Positions 25,625 to 36,414 of a DNA stretch of 54,188 bases are shown one piece after another. This DNA comes from Acrocarpospora macrocephala (GTDB taxonomy: Bacteria; Actinomycetota; Actinomycetes; Streptosporangiales; Streptosporangiaceae), in assembly GCF_009687865.1 (NCBI RefSeq), contig NZ_BLAE01000079.1:1-54188 (forward strand). Direction: 5' to 3'. The stretch's first letter is position 1. Every line of letters starts with the position of its first letter. Under the pieces are notes generated by a model. That model saw only the letters and a program-made list of their open reading frames with translations, was not told where the DNA came from and did no database searches. Both the position numbers and the translations under genes were made by a program.

Positions 25625-28392
25625 GAGCCCTCCCTCTCATTCGCCGATCCGTCGGCCGATTCGCCGGCCGCTTCCGCGCGGCCCCGCCGTACACCCTGCT
25701 GGAAGCTGGAGAACCGATCCCGCACCGCTTCTGGCGAGACCGGCGGGGCCGTGGCGGGCGGGGAGCTCGCCGCGTTCACCGATCCTGGCACCAGATTCGC
25801 CCGGGGCGTGCGGCGGGGCAGCCCCGCCGGCGTCACCCCGCCCGCGGCCGGCTCGTTGGCCGCCGCCGCCGCGCGGTAGCCGGTGTCCGCGCTGGACCGC
25901 CAGGCACTCTGCGGCGGTACGGCCTGCGGCGGCACGCCCGGCATGGGCACGCCCTGCGGCGGCGTGCTCTGCGGCGGCACGACCGGGGGCTTCTGGTCCG
26001 GACGGCGGAACCAGGCCGACTCCACCGAGGCGAAGATCGGCAGGTACTCGTCGCCGCGTTCCAGCGACTCCGCCCGCGGCTCGTACGACGGCGCGCCCAG
26101 CACCGGGAACGCTCCCGAATGCTCGGTGAAGGCCGGGAACGCGGCGGTGATCTCCCCCGCCTGCTCCGGCCGGCCCGGCGGCCGGGGCGGCGCGCCGAAC
26201 GCGGACCACCCGTTGGACGAGGCCGGCTCCCTGGGCATCTCCCGCGGCGCGTGCCGGGGCGGTTCCTGCGGCGGGACCGGCCTGCGCACCGGCAGGCCGC
26301 TGGTGGTCGTGGGCATGTGGAACGCGCCGGTGGGCTCGATGGCCGCGGGCGTCGGCCAGGCCGGCACCTCGCCGTATCCGGTGGCCACCGGCTTGGCGTC
26401 CGGGTTGGCGATCAGCTCAGCCGGGAACAGCACCATCGCGATCAGCCCGGTCACGTCGCCCGGCCGCAGCTGCACCCGGATCCCGTGCCGCTGCGCCAGC
26501 CGGCCGACCACGAACAGACCCATCCGCCGGGAGACCGACACGTCCACGGTGGGCGGCTCGGCCAGCCGCCGGTTGATCTCCATGATCTCCTCGGGGGACA
26601 GCCCGATGCCGGTGTCGCTGACCGCGAGCAGGACCGCGCCGCCCTCGATCGGGCTGCTGGAGACGATCACCTTGGTGTCCCGCGAGGAGAACGCGACCGC
26701 GTTCTCGACCAGCTCCGCGACCAGGTGCACCACGTCGTTCGCCGCGTGCCCGGCCACGGCCGCGGAACGGTGCACCCGCACGGTGACCCGCTCGTAGCCC
26801 TCGACCTCCGACAGCGACGCCCGGACCACGTCCACCAGGCGGGCGGGCTGGCTGCGCTTGCGCGCGGGCTCGTGCCCGGCCAGGACCAGCAGGTTCTCGC
26901 TGTTGCGGCGCATGCGGGTGGCCAGGTGGTCCAGCTTGAACAGGTCGGCGAGGCGGGTGCCGTCCTGCTCGCCGCGTTCCAGGCCGTCGATGAGCGAGAT
27001 CTGCCGCTCCACCAGGGTCTGGGTCCGGCGGGACAGGTTGACGAACATCGCGTTGACGTTGTTGCGCAGCTGCGACTCCTCGGCGGCCAGCCGGACCGCC
27101 TGCTGGTGCACCTCGTCGAAGGCCTGCGCCACCTCGCCGATCTCGTCGGCGCTGTCCACGGTGACCGAGTGGTCGTCGGCGGGCTGCTGGGGCTCACCGG
27201 CCTCGCGCATCCGCCGCACCACCTCGGGCAGGCGGATCCCGGCGATCTCCAGGGCCTCGGCCCGCAGCCGGCGCAGCGGGCGCACCATCGACCGGGCGAT
27301 GAGCACGGTGGTGGCCAGCACCAGCAGGATCAGCGCGAGGATGAGGCCGCCCGCGATGAGGGCGCTGCGCTGCTCGGCGGACTGCAGCGCGGAGGCCCGG
27401 CCCAGCACCTGGTCGGCCACCTGCTGCTCCACGCCGGTGAGCGCCTCCAGGGCGGCCGTGTTGTCCTTGAACCACTCCTGCGCGGTGATCACCCGGCCGG
27501 GGATCGGGCGCAGCGCGTGGTTGCGGGAGCCGAGCGCGACCGCCCACGCCTTGGTCATCTCCACGTCCCTGGCGGCCGGCACGCTGCGGGCCTTGTAGAA
27601 GGCCGTGAACGCGGCCGTGTCGGCCTCGGCGTTGAACGCGGTGGTATAGCCGGCCTGCCGGGACCAGGAGCCGAGGAAGCGCTGCAGGTCGTCGGGGGTG
27701 AAGGCCTGGCGCGGCTCCAGCAGCTCCGTGGTCAGCACGGCGCGCTGCTGGGAGGCCTCGTCCTTGGCGTGGGCCAGCGCGGACAGGGCCCGGGAGGCGG
27801 CGACCACCTGCGGGTCGTCGCTGATCTCGCCGAGCTCGTCGTGCAGGCGCAGGATGGTGGCGATGGCCTGGCCGTAGTCGAAGAAGACCGAGGTCGCCGC
27901 GTCCTTGTCGCGTTCCGCGGCGTGGCTGTCGGCGATGACCTCCAGCCGGCTGAGCGTCTGCCTGGCCTCCTCGGCGGCGCGCTCGCCGTAGGACTCGTCG
28001 ATCTGCTTGACGTCGTCGATGGAGGCGGCCAGCAGGCGGTCGACGGTGGCCTTCTGCTGGTTGAGGTCGTATTCCTGCTGCTGGATGACGCGGCCGGGAT
28101 CGCGGAGCGAGGCACGCACCCCGATCAGGCCGTCCACCCAGGCCGTGCGGTCGCGTTCCGTCGCGAGCTGCTGGCTCAGGTCGCGCAGCCGGGCCGCGTA
28201 CTCGGCGGCGGCCAGGGTGCGTTCGTTGGCGGCGATGCTGTCGACTGATTCGGTGACCCGGATGCCCGCCAGGATGACGGCGATCAGGGTCGGCGCGAGG
28301 ATCAGGGCGGTCAGCCGGGTTGGCACGCGCCAGTTCCGCAGCGCGAAGCGTTTGGCCCGTTCCCGTTCTCCGGTCTTTTGTTCCGTGCTCAC
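25621..28392 (-). CDS. Conservon 3 sensor histidine kinase-like protein (CvnA-type)
   Basis: 923-residue receptor-like protein: membrane segment (LTALILAPTLIAVILAGI), extracytoplasmic helical sensor domain, second segment (IAGGLILALILLVLATTVLIA), HAMP, LDHLATRMRRNSENLL helix, HATPase domain (ELVENAVAFS, DTGIGLS). The tail is Pro-rich (repeated P-P-Q) without NPF motifs and ends in RFSSFQQGVRRGRAEA. It starts at GTG 28392. Two related inverted repeats upstream (28461-28510) may be operators. Confidence 0.92.
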   Translation of the reverse strand: MSTEQKTGERERAKRFALRNWRVPTRLTALILAPTLIAVILAGIRVTESVDSIAANERTLAAAEYAARLRDLSQQLATERDRTAWVDGLIGVRASLRDPGRVIQQQEYDLNQQKATVDRLLAASIDDVKQIDESYGERAAEEARQTLSRLEVIADSHAAERDKDAATSVFFDYGQAIATILRLHDELGEISDDPQVVAASRALSALAHAKDEASQQRAVLTTELLEPRQAFTPDDLQRFLGSWSRQAGYTTAFNAEADTAAFTAFYKARSVPAARDVEMTKAWAVALGSRNHALRPIPGRVITAQEWFKDNTAALEALTGVEQQVADQVLGRASALQSAEQRSALIAGGLILALILLVLATTVLIARSMVRPLRRLRAEALEIAGIRLPEVVRRMREAGEPQQPADDHSVTVDSADEIGEVAQAFDEVHQQAVRLAAEESQLRNNVNAMFVNLSRRTQTLVERQISLIDGLERGEQDGTRLADLFKLDHLATRMRRNSENLLVLAGHEPARKRSQPARLVDVVRASLSEVEGYERVTVRVHRSAAVAGHAANDVVHLVAELVENAVAFSSRDTKVIVSSSPIEGGAVLLAVSDTGIGLSPEEIMEINRRLAEPPTVDVSVSRRMGLFVVGRLAQRHGIRVQLRPGDVTGLIAMVLFPAELIANPDAKPVATGYGEVPAWPTPAAIEPTGAFHMPTTTSGLPVRRPVPPQEPPRHAPREMPREPASSNGWSAFGAPPRPPGRPEQAGEITAAFPAFTEHSGAFPVLGAPSYEPRAESLERGDEYLPIFASVESAWFRRPDQKPPVVPPQSTPPQGVPMPGVPPQAVPPQSAWRSSADTGYRAAAAANEPAAGGVTPAGLPRRTPRANLVPGSVNAASSPPATAPPVSPEAVRDRFSSFQQGVRRGRAEAAGESADGSANEREGS

Positions 28393-28460
28393 CGGCCCCC
28401 GCTAAAACGTCAAGTGCCATTGCTAGACAAGCGCGGACAATTCGACCACAAGGTCACGAT

Positions 28461-28510
28461 GGTAAGAGGCCTTACCGATACAAGGGACGCAATCGTTACC
28501 AACTGGTAAG
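28461..28510. promoter_or_regulatory. Paired inverted repeats upstream of conservon 3
   Basis: GGTAAG-AGGC-CTTACC at 28461-28476 and GTTACC-AACT-GGTAAG at 28495-28510, both 6-4-6 with related half-sites, 70 to 118 bases before the kinase start. They look like two binding sites for one dimeric regulator. They also lie downstream of glnD, so a role in termination cannot be excluded. Confidence 0.45.
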
Positions 28511-28544
28511 AGGAATGATCCCAAGGCACAGGCCGGACAGAAGA

Positions 28545-30833
28545 TCATCTAAGTGCGATAAGCACCTGTTCCCGTACTTGGGTCCGCTGCTGCTCGTCCA
28601 GGATGGGCCGGCCGGCCCGGTCCACCACGTAGAAGACGTCGACCGCCTCCGCACCCAGAGTCTCCACCCGCGCCGCGCGTACGTCCAGGCCACAGTCCCC
28701 GAACGCCCTGCCGATCTTCCACAGCAGGCCGGGGCGATCGTGCGCGCGCACCTCGACCACGGTGGCCGTGCTGGACGCGTCGTCCACCAGCGTCACCCGC
28801 GGCGGCGCCACCGGCACCCGGGGCGGGCGCAGCGATCGGGTCCTGCGGGCCAGCCGCTGCTCGATGTCCAGCCGCCCGGCCAGCACCAGGCGCAGATCCG
28901 CCTCCAGGGTCGCCGGGTCGGGGGGTGAGCCGTACTCGGGGACCACCGCGAACTCGATCACGGCCGTGGACCCGGCCGAGGCGGCGGAGGCCGAGCGCAC
29001 CACCATCCGGTGCGCGGCCAGCACCCCGGCCGCGCGCCACAGCAGCCCGGGCCGATCCGGGGCGACCACGGTGACCGCGCCGCCGTTGACCCGGATCGCG
29101 CCGCCGCCGTGCCGGGCCAGCGACGCCTGCTCGGGCGACAGGCTCGGCGCGGGCGCGGGCGGCGTGCCGTTCAGCGCCGACCTGACCCGGCGCACCAGGT
29201 CGGAGACCAGGGAGGCCTTCCAGCTGTTCCAGGCGGCCGGACCGGTGGCCTGGCCGTCGGCGACCGCCAGCGCGGCCAGCAGGTCGAGCACCTCGCGGGT
29301 GCCGACCGCGCCGGCCACCCGGGAGATCGTCATCGGGTCGTCCAGGTCGCGGCGGGTCGCGGTCTCCGGCAGCAGCAGGTGGTGGCGGACCATGGTGGCC
29401 AGCACGTCCACGTCGGCGGCGGGCAGCCCCATCCGGGTGGCGATGTCGCGGACCACCACCTCGCCGGTGCTGGAGTGGTCGCCCGGCCAGCCCTTGCCGA
29501 TGTCGTGCAGCAGGGCGCCGATCAGCAGCAGGTCGGGGCGGGACACCTCGCGGGTGAACGCGGCGGCTCCGGCGGCCGTCTCGATCAGGTGCCGGTCCAC
29601 GGTGAAGGTGTGGATCGGGTTGCGTTGCGGGCGGTGCCGTACCCGCTCCCAGTCGGGGATCAGCCGGACCAGCACGCCCGCCTGGTCGAGTTCCTCCCAC
29701 ACCGGCACCGCCGCGCGGCCCGCGCCGAGCAGGCCGACCAGGGCGTCCCTGGCCTCGTCCGGCCAGGGCACCGGCAGCGGCGGAGACTGGGCGGCCAGCA
29801 TGCTCACGGTGGCCGGGGCCAGCGGCAGCCCGGCCTCGGCGGCGGCCGCGGCGGCGCGCAGCACCAGGACGGGGTCGTTGCGGGGGCTGACGCCGCGCGC
29901 CAGCACCACCTCGCCGCCGTGCTCCACCACGCCGTCGGCGAGCGGGCGGCGGCCCCGCGGGGCGGGCCCGGACAGCAGCCGGTCCACCGTCCGCCAGGTG
30001 GCGTCGAAGGCGTGCGCGATCGTGCGCCCGGCCTCGGCCAGGCGGCGCATCAGCGCCTCGGCGTCCAGCAGGCCGAGCGTGCCGGCCACCGCGTCCTGCT
30101 CCTGCAGCACCAGCCGGTCGGTGCCGCGCGCGGTGACCAGGTGCAGCCCGTGCCGGATGTCCAGCAGCAGCTCGTACGCCTCCCGCACCCGGGGCCCGGG
30201 GGCGGAGGCGACCCAGGCGGCGGCCACGGCCTGCATCGCCTGCACGTCGCGGATGCCGCCGCGCGCGTCCTTCAGATCGGGCTCGAGCAGGAAGGCCAGC
30301 TCCCCGCTGGAGTCGGCCCGGTTGTCCGCGGCCTCCCGCAGCTCGCCCAGGCGCCGCCGCGAATCGGCCCGCCACTCCACCAGGACGGCTTCGCGCGCGG
30401 CCCGGGTGAGCTCGGGATCGCCGCTGATGTGCCGGGCCTGGATGAGGCCGAGCACGGCCTTCAGATCCTCCCGGGCCACCTTGGCGGCCTCGTCGACAGT
30501 GCGGACGGAGTGGTCCAAGCCGATCCCGGAGTCCCAGATCGGATACCAGATGCGGTCGGCGATCTGGGCGACGTCGTCGCGGCCGTTGTGCAGCAGGACC
30601 AGGTCCAGGTCGCTGCCGGGGGCCAGCTCCCCCCGGCCCAGGCTGCCGACCGCGACGAGCGCGACCCCGCTTCCCGCGGTGGCGCGCTCGCCGCCTCTCT
30701 CGATTTCGGGGAGCCCGCTCTTCCCGTTCCGCTGGCTGATCGCCGTGCGGAACAGATCGGTGAGCCAGCGGTCGATATCCGCGGCCCGCTCCTTGCGGGC
30801 CGCGGCGAACGAGCGAGCTTCCCCTCTCATCAT
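28545..30833 (-). CDS. glnD: PII nucleotidyltransferase / uridylyl-removing enzyme GlnD
   Basis: Bifunctional enzyme that modifies the PII protein in answer to glutamine; in actinomycetes it works as an adenylyltransferase on GlnK. The 762 residues hold the nucleotidyltransferase motif GSLGRGELAPGSDLDLVLL (about 85-103), a GlnE-like linker region, an HD domain (ALLHDIGKGWPGDHS) and two C-terminal ACT domains (VVAPDRPGLLWRAAGVL; VRAHDRPGLLWKIGRAF) that sense glutamine. It follows glnB by 4 bases in the amtB-glnB-glnD operon, the standard actinobacterial order. Confidence 0.96.
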   Translation of the reverse strand: MMRGEARSFAAARKERAADIDRWLTDLFRTAISQRNGKSGLPEIERGGERATAGSGVALVAVGSLGRGELAPGSDLDLVLLHNGRDDVAQIADRIWYPIWDSGIGLDHSVRTVDEAAKVAREDLKAVLGLIQARHISGDPELTRAAREAVLVEWRADSRRRLGELREAADNRADSSGELAFLLEPDLKDARGGIRDVQAMQAVAAAWVASAPGPRVREAYELLLDIRHGLHLVTARGTDRLVLQEQDAVAGTLGLLDAEALMRRLAEAGRTIAHAFDATWRTVDRLLSGPAPRGRRPLADGVVEHGGEVVLARGVSPRNDPVLVLRAAAAAAEAGLPLAPATVSMLAAQSPPLPVPWPDEARDALVGLLGAGRAAVPVWEELDQAGVLVRLIPDWERVRHRPQRNPIHTFTVDRHLIETAAGAAAFTREVSRPDLLLIGALLHDIGKGWPGDHSSTGEVVVRDIATRMGLPAADVDVLATMVRHHLLLPETATRRDLDDPMTISRVAGAVGTREVLDLLAALAVADGQATGPAAWNSWKASLVSDLVRRVRSALNGTPPAPAPSLSPEQASLARHGGGAIRVNGGAVTVVAPDRPGLLWRAAGVLAAHRMVVRSASAASAGSTAVIEFAVVPEYGSPPDPATLEADLRLVLAGRLDIEQRLARRTRSLRPPRVPVAPPRVTLVDDASSTATVVEVRAHDRPGLLWKIGRAFGDCGLDVRAARVETLGAEAVDVFYVVDRAGRPILDEQQRTQVREQVLIALR

Positions 30834-30837
30834 TCGG

Positions 30838-32492
<1,655 letters not shown>

Positions 32493-32797
32493 CGACGCGG
32501 CCCTCCTTCCCATTGGCGTGTGGCCGGTTATCACGTGCGCAGTGGGCTTCACCCAGGCTTCATTGACCGGCTGGCACACTGACGTTTTTCGGATGAGAGC
32601 GCCTCCGCCACCGGCTCACACCGACCGCTCGGGTCCTCTTCCGTGGGCGCCAGCGTCTTCTTCTGCCGTTTCAGGTCACGACGTGGCGTGTTTCACATCT
32701 GTGAAACTCGTTTGTGGCATGTTTCGGGAAGGTTTCGGATCGTGTGGAAACGCAAAAACGCGCACCCCCAAAGGGGTGCGCGTTGGTAAAACCCTGG
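32493..32797 (-). promoter_or_regulatory. amtB promoter region with GlnR-like site
   Basis: 305 bases without a gene. On the minus strand 32705-32668 reads TTCAC-N6-GAAAC-N6-CGTCG-N6-GAAAC. This fits the actinomycete GlnR consensus (GTnAC-N6-GAAAC repeated) in both GAAAC boxes and in the 22-base spacing, with the third box degenerate. The first half lies in an 18-base palindrome, GTTTCACA-TC-TGTGAAAC (32690-32707). GlnR activation of amtB under nitrogen limitation is known in Streptomyces; here it is inferred. Confidence 0.6.
32753..32783 (-). terminator. Intrinsic terminator after the sigma factor gene
   Basis: Perfect 11-bp stem (ACGCGCACCCC and complement) with a 4-base loop CAAA, followed on the minus strand by TTTTGCGTTTCC. 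Lies 15 bases after the sigma factor stop. Confidence 0.85.
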
Positions 32798-33763
32798 TCA
32801 AGCCGCCGCGTGGGCCATCTTCCGCAGCCGGGCCAGCGCGTCCCGCTCCACCCGGCGGGCCCGGTCCCTGCCGATGCCATACCGCTCGCCGACCTCGGTG
32901 AGGGTGTGCTCGCGGCCGTCCACCAGGCCGTAACGCCAGCGCAGCATCTCCCTGGCCTGCCCCTCCAGGCCGGTCAGCCACTGCTCCAGGCGCTCCTTCT
33001 CCAGGGTGGCCATGGCCTGCTGCTCGGGGTCCGCCCAGGTGTCGTCGGCGATCATGTCGCCGAGCTCGGTCTCGTCCTCGTCGCCCACGCCCAGTTGCAG
33101 CGAGACCGGATCGGAGGCCCAGCGGCGCAGTTCCCTGACCCGCTCGATCGGCAGGTCCAGCACCTCGGCCAGATCCACGTCGGTGGGTTCGGTGTCGAAT
33201 TCGGCGAGCATGTCCCGGCGCACCCGCATCAGCCGGGTCATCTGCTCACCGGCGTGCGTCGGCAGCCGCACCGGCCTGGCCTGCTCGTGGATGGCGCGCC
33301 CCACCGACTGCCGGATCCACCATGTCGCATATGTCGAGAATTTGTAGCCACGCCGATAGTCGAATTTCTCCACCGCGCGCACCAGGCCCAGATTCCCCTC
33401 CTGCACCAGGTCGATCAGCGGCATGCCACGCCCCGAGTATTTCCGCGCCACCGCCACCACCAGCCGCAGGTTGGCCTGGATGAACTCGTCCTTGGCCCGG
33501 TGCCCGGAGACCGCGATGCGTTCCAGCTCCTCGTCCAGCGCGTCGCCCACCTTGGGTTCCGCGTCGCCGGCGTCGAGCAGCTGTTCCGCGAAGAGGCCGG
33601 CCTCGATGCGCTTGGCGAGCTCCACCTCCTCCTCCGCGGTCAACAGCGGCACACGCCCGATCTCCGCCAGATAGGTTCCCAGCAGATCGCGATCCGCTAC
33701 CTCTCCGGTGCGATTCCCCGTCGCCATTTCGATGGCACCTCGTTCCGCCGCGGCATCATTCAT
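32798..33763 (-). CDS. RNA polymerase sigma factor, sigma-70 group 2 (HrdB/SigB-like)
   Basis: 321-residue sigma factor without region 1.1. Region 1.2 is DLLGTYLAEIGRVPLL; region 2 is well conserved (LVVAVARKYSGRGMPLIDLV; GYKFSTYATWWIRQSVGRAI), so -10 recognition should be usual. Region 3 is recognisable. Region 4.2 departs from the norm: TLTEVGERYGIGRDRARRVE in place of the common TxERIRQIE recognition helix. The ATG at 33763 is taken; an ATG at 33727 with GAGGTG in front would give 309 residues. Function unknown; such factors serve stress or stationary-phase programmes. Confidence 0.9.
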   Translation of the reverse strand: MNDAAAERGAIEMATGNRTGEVADRDLLGTYLAEIGRVPLLTAEEEVELAKRIEAGLFAEQLLDAGDAEPKVGDALDEELERIAVSGHRAKDEFIQANLRLVVAVARKYSGRGMPLIDLVQEGNLGLVRAVEKFDYRRGYKFSTYATWWIRQSVGRAIHEQARPVRLPTHAGEQMTRLMRVRRDMLAEFDTEPTDVDLAEVLDLPIERVRELRRWASDPVSLQLGVGDEDETELGDMIADDTWADPEQQAMATLEKERLEQWLTGLEGQAREMLRWRYGLVDGREHTLTEVGERYGIGRDRARRVERDALARLRKMAHAAA

Positions 33764-33846
33764 CAACAGCTTCGTCCTGCAACGACCAACGGATCGATCA
33801 GGGCAAAGATTCCCTTAACAAATACGACCCGGGAACGGTTTTGGTT

Positions 33847-33862
33847 TCCTCCTACAGGAGGA
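33847..33862. repeat. Palindrome between hutI and the sigma factor
   Basis: TCCTCCT-AC-AGGAGGA, perfect 7-2-7. It sits 84 bases upstream of the sigma factor ATG and 43 bases past the hutI stop. It could be an operator for the sigma gene or part of hut termination; no T-tract is seen. Confidence 0.35.
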
Positions 33863-33904
33863 TGCGCACCCGGAATTCGGGGCGTCTGCCCCGGGAAACG
33901 GGAA

Positions 33905-35050
33905 TCAAACGACGCGCCGCCCCGCCTGCCACACCTGCGCCACCAGCGGAACTCCCGGCCGGTAGGCCAGATGCACGTACGAGGGCGCGTCCAGGATGAC
34001 GAGATCCGCGCGGGCGCCCGGCCGCAGCGTCCCGACGTCGGCGCGCCGCAGCGCCGCCGCCCCGCCCCGGGTCGCCGCGCGCACCGCCTCCAACGGCGTC
34101 ATGCCCATCTCCCGTACGGCCAGCGCCACGCAGAACGGCATCGACGAGGTGAACGAGGACCCCGGATTGCAGTCCGTCGCCAGCGCCACCGTCACTCCGG
34201 CGTCGAGCAGCCGCCGCGCGTCCGGATACGGCGAGCGGGTCGAGAACTCCGCCCCCGGCAGCAGGGTGGCCACCACCCCGCTGGCGGCCAGCAGGTCCAC
34301 GTCCTGGTCGCTCAGATGGGTGCAGTGGTCGGCCGAGGCCGCCCCCAGCTCGCAGGCCACCCGCACCCCCGGCCCCTCCCCCAGCTGGCCGGCGTGCACC
34401 CGGGCCTGCAGCCCGGCCTTCAGCCCGGCGGCCAGGATCTCCCTGGTCTGGTCCTCGTCGAACGCGCCGCGCTCGCAGAACACGTCCACCCACTTGGCGT
34501 ACGGCGCGCAGGCGTCCAGCATCGGGCCCGCCGCCAGCCGCACGTAGCGGTCGGGGTCGCCGTCCGGGACGACGTGGGCGCCCAGGTAGGTGGTCTCGGG
34601 GGTGAACGCGGAGGCGATCTCCAGGGATCTGCGCTCGTCCTCGACGGTCAGGCCGTACCCGCTCTTGATCTCCATGGTGGTGGTGCCCTGGGCGATCATC
34701 TCCGAGACCAGCGCGGCCGTGTTGGCGGCCAGCGCCGGGGTGGTGGCCGCGCGGGTGGCGGCCACGGTGGTGCGGATGCCGCCCGCCGAGTACGGCCGGC
34801 CCGCCATCCTGGCCGCGAACTCGGCGCTGCGGTCCCCGGCGAAGACCAGGTGGGCGTGGCTGTCCACGAAACCCGGCAGGATCGCGCGGCCGCCCACGTC
34901 CACGTTGCGGTCGGCCAGCGGGGCGGCGGCGGCTTCTCCCACCCAGACCACGGCCCCGCTCTCGACGACCAGCGCGGCGTCCGCGATCTCCTCCCGCTCC
35001 GGATCGCCGGTATAGAGGTGCCCGATCCCATGGAACAGCGTTGCCGTCAT
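33905..35050 (-). CDS. hutI: Imidazolonepropionase
   Basis: Third enzyme of histidine degradation: hydrolyses imidazolone-5-propionate to N-formimino-L-glutamate. The 381 residues show the amidohydrolase metal site [12 protein letters not shown] (His65, His67), [17 protein letters not shown] and [11 protein letters not shown]. The start is ATG at 35050, 23 bases after the hutF stop; the longer upstream frame overlaps hutF and is not used. Last gene of an operon with hutF and an M20 hydrolase. Confidence 0.95.
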   Translation of the reverse strand: MTATLFHGIGHLYTGDPEREEIADAALVVESGAVVWVGEAAAAPLADRNVDVGGRAILPGFVDSHAHLVFAGDRSAEFAARMAGRPYSAGGIRTTVAATRAATTPALAANTAALVSEMIAQGTTTMEIKSGYGLTVEDERRSLEIASAFTPETTYLGAHVVPDGDPDRYVRLAAGPMLDACAPYAKWVDVFCERGAFDEDQTREILAAGLKAGLQARVHAGQLGEGPGVRVACELGAASADHCTHLSDQDVDLLAASGVVATLLPGAEFSTRSPYPDARRLLDAGVTVALATDCNPGSSFTSSMPFCVALAVREMGMTPLEAVRAATRGGAAALRRADVGTLRPGARADLVILDAPSYVHLAYRPGVPLVAQVWQAGRRVV

Positions 35051-35073
35051 CTTCCCCACCCTGAATTCCGGCG

Positions 35074-36414
35074 TCAGCCGCGGACCGCGTCGATGGCGGT
35101 CCGCAGCAGCGCGCCGACCTCGCCCAGCGTGTGCCTGCCGTCCTCGACGATCCGCCGCCCGCCCGACACCACCGAGCTGACATCCGCCCCGATCGCCGCG
35201 AACATCACCGATTCCACCGCCGAACCGGCGGTCGCGCCAGCCGTACGGACCGAGTCGAGCCGGACCGTGACCAGATCGGCGTGCGCGCCCGGGAGCAGGA
35301 ATCCGGCGTCGGGGAACCCGAGCGAGGCGTGCCCCGCGGCGGTGGCGGCGTTCAGCAGTTCGGCGGCCTGCCAGTGGCCGCGTTCCTGGGTGGCCAGGCG
35401 CTCGTCCAGCTCGACCGCGCGGGCCTCCTCGAACAGGTCCACGATCGCGTGGCTGTCGGAGCCGAGGGTGATCGGGCAGCCTGATTCCCGCAGGTGGCGG
35501 GCCGGGCCGATGCCGTCGGCCAGGTCGCGTTCGGTGGTCGGGCACATGCAGACGTGCGTGCCGGAACCGGACAGCAGCGCGATGTCCTCCTCCGACAGGT
35601 GGGTGGCGTGCACGGCCGTGGAACGCGGGCCGAGCGCGCCGTGCTCGTGCAGCACCCTGACTGGCGAGGCGGCGTAGGCGGCCACGCAGGCGTCGTTCTC
35701 GGCGCGCTGCTCGGAGACGTGCGCGTGCAGCGGGCCCGCCTGCCGGTGCGCGAACTCCACCACCGTGGGCATCTGCTCGGGCGGGACCGCGCGCACGGAG
35801 TGAATGGCGGCGCCGATCTCCACGTCCTCCTCGCCGTGATAGGCGGCGGCCAGCTCTTCAGCGCGTTCGGCCCAGCGGTGCGCGTTCCCATCACCGAACC
35901 GCACCTGCGGCCCTTGCAGCGCGGCCCCGAATCCGCCGTTCAGGTAGCAGGTGTCCAGCATCGCGACGCGCAGCCCCGCCTCGCGGGCGGCCTGGATCAG
36001 CGCGTGCCCCATCTCGTTCCCGTCCTTGTACGGCGTGCCGTCGGGACCGTGGTGGACGTAGTGGAACTCGCCGACGGAGGTGATTCCGGCCAGCGCCATC
36101 TCGGCGTACACGGCCTTGGCCAGGGCGTAGTAGTTGTCGGGGTCTAGGCGGGCGGCCACCGCGTACATCTGCTCGCGCCAGGTCCAGAACGAGCCGCGCT
36201 CGGTCTGGGTGTGGCCGCGCAGCGCCCGGTGGAAGGCGTGCGAGTGGGCGTTGGCCAGGCCTGGGATGGTGAAGCCGGGCAGCCGCACCGCGCCGGGCGG
36301 GGGGTCGGCGTGGCGGGTGACGTCGAGGATCCAGCGGCCCTCGATCGTGATCAGGACGCCGGAGATGACCTCGCCCGGGGGAAGCCAGGCCAGCTCGCAC
36401 CAGTAGCGGGTCAT
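35074..36414 (-). CDS. hutF: Formimidoylglutamate deiminase
   Basis: Amidohydrolase that removes ammonia from N-formimino-L-glutamate to give N-formyl-L-glutamate, the branch used by many actinobacteria and pseudomonads. The 446 residues carry the metal site [11 protein letters not shown] (His57, His59), [20 protein letters not shown] and LGSDSHA. The ATG at 36414 overlaps the upstream hydrolase stop as ATGA. Its presence rules out the direct HutG/formiminoglutamase route for this organism and predicts a separate formylglutamate hydrolase. Confidence 0.94.
   Translation of the reverse strand: MTRYWCELAWLPPGEVISGVLITIEGRWILDVTRHADPPPGAVRLPGFTIPGLANAHSHAFHRALRGHTQTERGSFWTWREQMYAVAARLDPDNYYALAKAVYAEMALAGITSVGEFHYVHHGPDGTPYKDGNEMGHALIQAAREAGLRVAMLDTCYLNGGFGAALQGPQVRFGDGNAHRWAERAEELAAAYHGEEDVEIGAAIHSVRAVPPEQMPTVVEFAHRQAGPLHAHVSEQRAENDACVAAYAASPVRVLHEHGALGPRSTAVHATHLSEEDIALLSGSGTHVCMCPTTERDLADGIGPARHLRESGCPITLGSDSHAIVDLFEEARAVELDERLATQERGHWQAAELLNAATAAGHASLGFPDAGFLLPGAHADLVTVRLDSVRTAGATAGSAVESVMFAAIGADVSSVVSGGRRIVEDGRHTLGEVGALLRTAIDAVRG

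Noticed and set aside
33905-35545. hutI frame extended to 546 codons
   Set aside because: The extra N-terminal part overlaps hutF out of frame and is Arg/Gly/Pro-rich; the ATG at 35050 gives the exact family length.
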